25,765 nt of DNA from NCBI GenBank assembly GCA_002389175.1, contig DGNZ01000068.1, positions 1 through 25,765 on the forward strand. Reading direction: 5' to 3'. Numbering within the stretch: the stretch's first letter is position 1; each line of letters opens with the position of its first letter. Both the position numbers and the translations under genes were made by a program. Positions 22,649-25,765 of this stretch are shown piece after piece. The stretch is from Rhodospirillaceae bacterium UBA4479. Lineage in GTDB: Bacteria; Pseudomonadota; Alphaproteobacteria; Rhodospirillales; Casp-alpha2. The notes under the pieces are model-generated. The model was not told where the DNA came from. It was given only the letters and a program-made list of their open reading frames with translations, and did no database searches.

Positions 22649-24280
22649 ATGTCCGACGTCAGCATCTATGACATCGATTTAGGTCAATCGCCAGCCAACC
22701 ATACCCCCCTGTCACCGTTATCATTTATCCGGCGCACCGCTGCCGTATACCCCGATCATTTATCGGTGATTCATGGTGCACGGCGCTATACGTGGTCGGA
22801 AACCTACGAGCGCTGTAAGCGCCTCGGCTCGGCCTTGCAAAAAAGTGGCGTCAAAAAAGGCGACACCGTCGCGGTGATGGCATCAAACACCCCAGAAATG
22901 TACGAATGCGCGTTTGGTCCCGCCATGATTGGCGCCGTCGTGAACACCATGAACGTTCGGTTAGACGCAGACATCATTGCATTCTCGCTCGATCATGGTG
23001 AAACCGACGTCATCATCACCGACAAGGAATTCTCAGCGACCGTCAAAGCAGCGCTGGAAAAGGTCGGGCGCGATATCTTGGTGATCGACATTGATGACCC
23101 TGAATACGATGGCCCCGGCGAGTGCATCGGCTCCATCGACTACGAAGCCTTTATCGCCACCGGCGATCCTGACCTTGAATGGGATTTACCCGGTGATGAA
23201 TGGGACGCAATCAGCCTCAATTACACATCGGGCACGACGGGCGACCCCAAGGGTGTGGTCTATCATCACCGGGGTGCATACCTAAACGCCACGTCTAATA
23301 TCCTCGTATGGAACATGACCCATCATCCTGTATATTTGTGGACATTACCGATGTTCCACTGCAATGGCTGGTGCTTTCCATGGAGCATCGCCGCGATGGC
23401 TGGAACAAACGTATGTCTGCGCCGGGTCAATGCCGCAAACATCTATAAACATATTGCCGAAGACAAAGTGACACACTTCTGCGGCGCGCCGATTGTCCTC
23501 AATTTTGTCGTCAACGCGACCGACGAGGAACGCCGCACGTTCGACCATGACGTCAACATCATGACAGCGGCGGCCCCGCCACCCGCCTCGACGCTTGCAC
23601 GGATGCAGGAACAAGGTTTCAACGTGTCGCATACGTATGGGCTAACAGAAACATATGGCCCCGCTGTGATCTGTGCATGGAAAGACGAATGGAATGCGGA
23701 ACCGATTGAAAAACAGGCTTATCTTAAGGCACGCCAGGGCGTGAAGTACCACATGCTCGAAGATCTGTGCATCATGGACCCTGAAACCATGACCCCCGTC
23801 CCCGCGGATGGCGAAACCATGGGCGAAGTGATGTTCAAAGGGAACAACGTCATGAAGGGGTATCTGAAGAACCCGAAAACGAGCACCGAATCACTATCGC
23901 ACGGATGGTTCCATTCAGGCGATTTGGGCGTCTTGCATCCTGATGGCTACATCCAGCTCAAGGATCGGTCCAAAGACATCATCATTTCAGGGGGTGAAAA
24001 CATCTCGTCGATTGAGGTCGAGAGCGCATTGTACGCTCACCCCGATGTCATCGCCGCAGCCGTTGTCGCACGCCCCGACGATAAGTGGGGAGAAACACCC
24101 TGCGCATTTTTAGAAATGAAGGGTGGCAGCACCGCGACTGAAGAAGAAATCATCGCGTTCTGCAAAGACAATCTGGCGAGCTTTAAGTGCCCCAAGACGG
24201 TGATATTCCAGGAATTGCCAAAAACATCGACAGGTAAAATACAGAAATTCATCCTGCGCGACCAAGTGAAAAGCTTGTAG
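22649..24280 (+). CDS. Acyl-CoA synthetase (AMP-binding; DmdB/AlkK-like)
   Basis: The 543-aa protein activates a carboxylic acid with ATP to an acyl-adenylate and then an acyl-CoA. It has the P-loop YTSGTTGDPKG (192-202), a second motif THFCGAPIVLNF, TYGLTETYGP, the GWFHSGDLG motif, KDIIISGGENISS and the catalytic Lys K530 in KTSTGKIQKF. The sequence looks closest to medium-chain or methylmercaptopropionate (DmdB) ligases of marine alphaproteobacteria, including the segment MFHCNGWCFPW. I cannot separate DmdB from AlkK-type enzymes by reading. The start is preceded by GGGAGC at 22637-22642. It is divergent from the SDR across a 133-bp gap and ends before a hairpin at 24299-24333. Confidence 0.9.
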   Translation: MSDVSIYDIDLGQSPANHTPLSPLSFIRRTAAVYPDHLSVIHGARRYTWSETYERCKRLGSALQKSGVKKGDTVAVMASNTPEMYECAFGPAMIGAVVNTMNVRLDADIIAFSLDHGETDVIITDKEFSATVKAALEKVGRDILVIDIDDPEYDGPGECIGSIDYEAFIATGDPDLEWDLPGDEWDAISLNYTSGTTGDPKGVVYHHRGAYLNATSNILVWNMTHHPVYLWTLPMFHCNGWCFPWSIAAMAGTNVCLRRVNAANIYKHIAEDKVTHFCGAPIVLNFVVNATDEERRTFDHDVNIMTAAAPPPASTLARMQEQGFNVSHTYGLTETYGPAVICAWKDEWNAEPIEKQAYLKARQGVKYHMLEDLCIMDPETMTPVPADGETMGEVMFKGNNVMKGYLKNPKTSTESLSHGWFHSGDLGVLHPDGYIQLKDRSKDIIISGGENISSIEVESALYAHPDVIAAAVVARPDDKWGETPCAFLEMKGGSTATEEEIIAFCKDNLASFKCPKTVIFQELPKTSTGKIQKFILRDQVKSL

Positions 24281-24298
24281 ATAACCGAATACGCACCA

Positions 24299-24333
24299 TG
24301 CCTGTGATGCGACCCTAAGTCACATCACAGGCA
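24299..24333 (+). terminator. Stem-loop after the acyl-CoA synthetase gene
   Basis: TGCCTGTGATG (24299-24309) pairs perfectly with CATCACAGGCA (24323-24333), an 11-bp stem with a 13-nt loop, 18 bp after the stop. There is no proper T-run after it, so it may act as a terminator only with help or may protect the 3' end. Confidence 0.5.
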
Positions 24334-24342
24334 CTGCATATA

Positions 24343-24382
24343 TTTCAAATAAACAAGGCCGCCACCTGGCTAGGTGCGGCCT
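24343..24382 (-). terminator. Likely intrinsic terminator of the DUF465 gene
   Basis: On the minus strand AGGCCGCACCT (24382-24372) pairs with AGGTGGCGGCCT (24367-24356) with one bulged G, followed by TGTTTATTT. It lies 33 bp beyond the DUF465 stop at 24415. Confidence 0.6.
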
Positions 24383-24414
24383 AAATATTCAGTTTAAATT
24401 TTGGATGAACACTC

Positions 24415-24579
24415 TCAATGTTCCATCCCAGTCAGCTCATCTTTAATCTTGAGCTTTTTCTTCTTGAGGTCGTGTATCACATCATCGTTCGGAAGTGGCT
24501 TCTTCTCCTCGTCATCAATCATGCTCTCCAAAGCGTAATGTTTCTGACGCAGGGCATCGACCCGCTCCAATTTTCCCAT
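24415..24579 (-). CDS. DUF465 family protein (YdcH-like), 54 aa
   Basis: This short gene encodes MGKLERVDALRQKHYALESM, then IDDEEKKPLPNDDVIHDLKK and KKLKIKDELTGMEH, a basic helical protein. This matches the DUF465 family of small coiled-coil proteins found widely in proteobacteria; function is unknown. The start is supported by AGGAGG (24594-24589 on the minus strand), 9 bp from the ATG. It lies downstream of pfkA on the same strand, 132 bp away, so it probably has its own promoter. Confidence 0.88.
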   Translation of the reverse strand: MGKLERVDALRQKHYALESMIDDEEKKPLPNDDVIHDLKKKKLKIKDELTGMEH

Positions 24580-24681
24580 TGGCTCTATCCTCCTAATATT
24601 GGTTGATACGGCTTCTCAGTTATTGAAACTACACTGTCATGCTATCGTAATTTAATTTTAATTGCGACCCTATTTCTGATC

Positions 24682-24704
24682 AAAAAGGTCCTCCATTGTA
24701 CCTT
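24682..24704 (-). terminator. Possible weak terminator after pfkA
   Basis: On the minus strand AAGGT (24704-24700) pairs with ACCTT (24689-24685) and is followed by TTT, only 5 bp of stem. It sits 8 bp after the pfkA stop. Weak evidence. Confidence 0.3.
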
Positions 24705-24711
24705 AGTCATC

Positions 24712-25765
24712 TTAATCGCCCATACATATGCCAAGACCGCGTGCGGTCCGCACACGCGCACCGTTCAGGTTTACCGGCCGTTGTTTTCCAACAACATCTG
24801 CCAGCGGAACATCACGGATACCGCCATCCCACCATGATAACATGCGGCCCGTATCCCCTCGCATCAACAAATCAACCGCATGCACACCAAACGACGATGC
24901 CAGCACACGATCAAAGCTCGATGGCTGACCGCCCCGTTGTACGTGTCCCAAGACCGTAACGCGAGTATCAGCGCCCGTTTGATCACGAATTTCCTGTCCC
25001 AACAGATGGCCTACGCCGCCATAGAGCAGCCGGCCTGATTCCTCGCTCTGGGTTGCTTTCCCGCCTATGGGGCGGACGGCTTCGGCACACACAACAAGGG
25101 CATGACGGCGCTGTTCCTCTTGAAACACATCGTCAAATTTTGCTTTGATTTTGTCGATGCTATACGGGATTTCGGGAATCAAGATGACGTCAGCCCCCCC
25201 AGCGATGCCTGCACTCAACGCCAAGTGCCCCGTGTCACGCCCCATGGTCTCCAAAATCATGACCCGGTGGTGACTGGCAGCTGTTGGTTGCAAGCCATCC
25301 AAAGCCTCAGCGACGACCCCAACCGCCGTATGAAAACCAATCGCAAAATCTGTCATCGGCACATCGTTGTCGATAGTCTTGGGGATACCGATAAACGGCA
25401 GATCAGCTTTTTCCATGATCTGATGAAGGATACGCAACGATCCATCACCGCCTATTGCAATCAGCCCATCTAATTTGAGCTCGCCCAAGGCATGAATGAC
25501 CTCATCCGAACGATCAGATGTGGTGCCATCAGCACCCAGATACGCAAAAGGATTACCCTTGTTAATGGTCCCCAGCATGGTGCCGCCACTGCGGAGCACT
25601 TGCCCGGAAAAAACTTTTAAGGTGAGAGGCATGGTTCGGATAGGGCGGCTCAGCAGACCATCTGTGCTGTCGCAGATACCAATAACTTCTGCGCCATAAC
25701 CATGAATAGCCCGTTTGACGACAGCCCGAATCGCGGCGTTTAATCCGGCGCAATCACCTCCGCTG
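24712..25765 (-). CDS. pfkA: 6-phosphofructokinase (5' end beyond the window), group III-like
   Basis: PFK phosphorylates fructose-6-phosphate to the bisphosphate. The reading frame stays open to the right edge, so the gene is cut at its N terminus; the ATG at 25632 is internal. The upstream residues read GGDCAGLNAAIRAVVKRA, the PFK phosphate-binding start. Other motifs are IGGDGSLRI, PKTIDNDVPMTDFAIGF, ETMGRDTGHLA, and VLGHVQRGGQPSSFDR. The GGDG (Gly at the E. coli 104 position) indicates ATP use, whereas Lys in PKTIDND (124 position) is typical of PPi-dependent or group III enzymes. This G/K combination is known in Streptomyces-type ATP enzymes, so the phosphate donor is best called undecided. 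A PPi or group III enzyme would fit a reversible step. Confidence 0.93.
   Translation of the reverse strand, partial: SGGDCAGLNAAIRAVVKRAIHGYGAEVIGICDSTDGLLSRPIRTMPLTLKVFSGQVLRSGGTMLGTINKGNPFAYLGADGTTSDRSDEVIHALGELKLDGLIAIGGDGSLRILHQIMEKADLPFIGIPKTIDNDVPMTDFAIGFHTAVGVVAEALDGLQPTAASHHRVMILETMGRDTGHLALSAGIAGGADVILIPEIPYSIDKIKAKFDDVFQEEQRRHALVVCAEAVRPIGGKATQSEESGRLLYGGVGHLLGQEIRDQTGADTRVTVLGHVQRGGQPSSFDRVLASSFGVHAVDLLMRGDTGRMLSWWDGGIRDVPLADVVGKQRPVNLNGARVRTARGLGICMGD

Noticed and set aside
1..25765. Mobile elements, CRISPR arrays, tRNA or rRNA genes, and prophage genes
   Set aside because: No transposase, integrase, repeat-spacer pattern or tRNA-like cloverleaf was seen while reading; the gene order looks native throughout.

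Overview
The window reads as an ordinary stretch of alphaproteobacterial chromosome with moderate GC. The evidence is the gene content and synteny: ruvCAB behind a YebC gene, the zapA / 6S RNA / 5-formyl-THF cyclo-ligase block, a cysteine-poor ribosomal protein L31, DUF1192 next to a quinone oxidoreductase, a DUF1013 (TrcR) gene, DUF4164 and DUF465 proteins, and a ROSE-type leader on hsp20. A marine Rhodospirillales-like lineage would fit, but I cannot place it more finely. I see no IS element, prophage, CRISPR array, tRNA or rRNA.

Region 1 (1-4648, minus strand) is a long run for DNA repair, folate and cell division: DUF4164, zapA, 6S RNA, cyclo-ligase, a YmdB-type phosphoesterase, yebC, ruvC, ruvA and the 5' part of ruvB. 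Region 2 (4924-8505, plus) is gap, an unrecognised 146-aa gene, thiE, efp and suhB. The tkt and pgk genes that often flank gap in related bacteria are absent here. Region 3 (8606-13295, plus) is the most system-like part: a secreted OmpA-domain protein with a long Ala/Pro linker, a MotA/TolQ-like channel protein with a coiled-coil tail, a MotB-like protein with a membrane Asp, a long coiled coil and an OmpA domain, then an MFS exporter. It looks like an ion-driven envelope motor of unassigned function. Region 4 (13306-16271, plus) has rpmE with a stem-loop leader and a strong terminator, a membrane-anchored class III adenylate cyclase of unusual architecture, and hsp20 under a ROSE-like RNA thermometer.

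Region 5 (16346-18024) has two tandem hotdog thioesterases (minus) and a 385-bp non-coding gap. The gap holds a good sigma70-type promoter, a possible start-codon switch in the thioesterase leader, a candidate small RNA with CCUCC motifs and its own terminator, and a perfect CtrA-type box TTAA-N7-TTAA. A small membrane protein and DUF1192 follow. Region 6 (18097-24280) has a quinone oxidoreductase and trcR (plus), cytochrome c, an aminotransferase and an SDR (minus), and an acyl-CoA synthetase (plus). Region 7 (24415-25765, minus) has a DUF465 protein and a 6-phosphofructokinase truncated at its 5' end by the window edge.

The best leads for new biology are the OmpA/MotA/MotB-like triad, the CtrA-box-associated sRNA candidate, the thioesterase leader switch and the L31 leader. 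The ROSE element and 6S RNA are known families, recognised here by structure and position.
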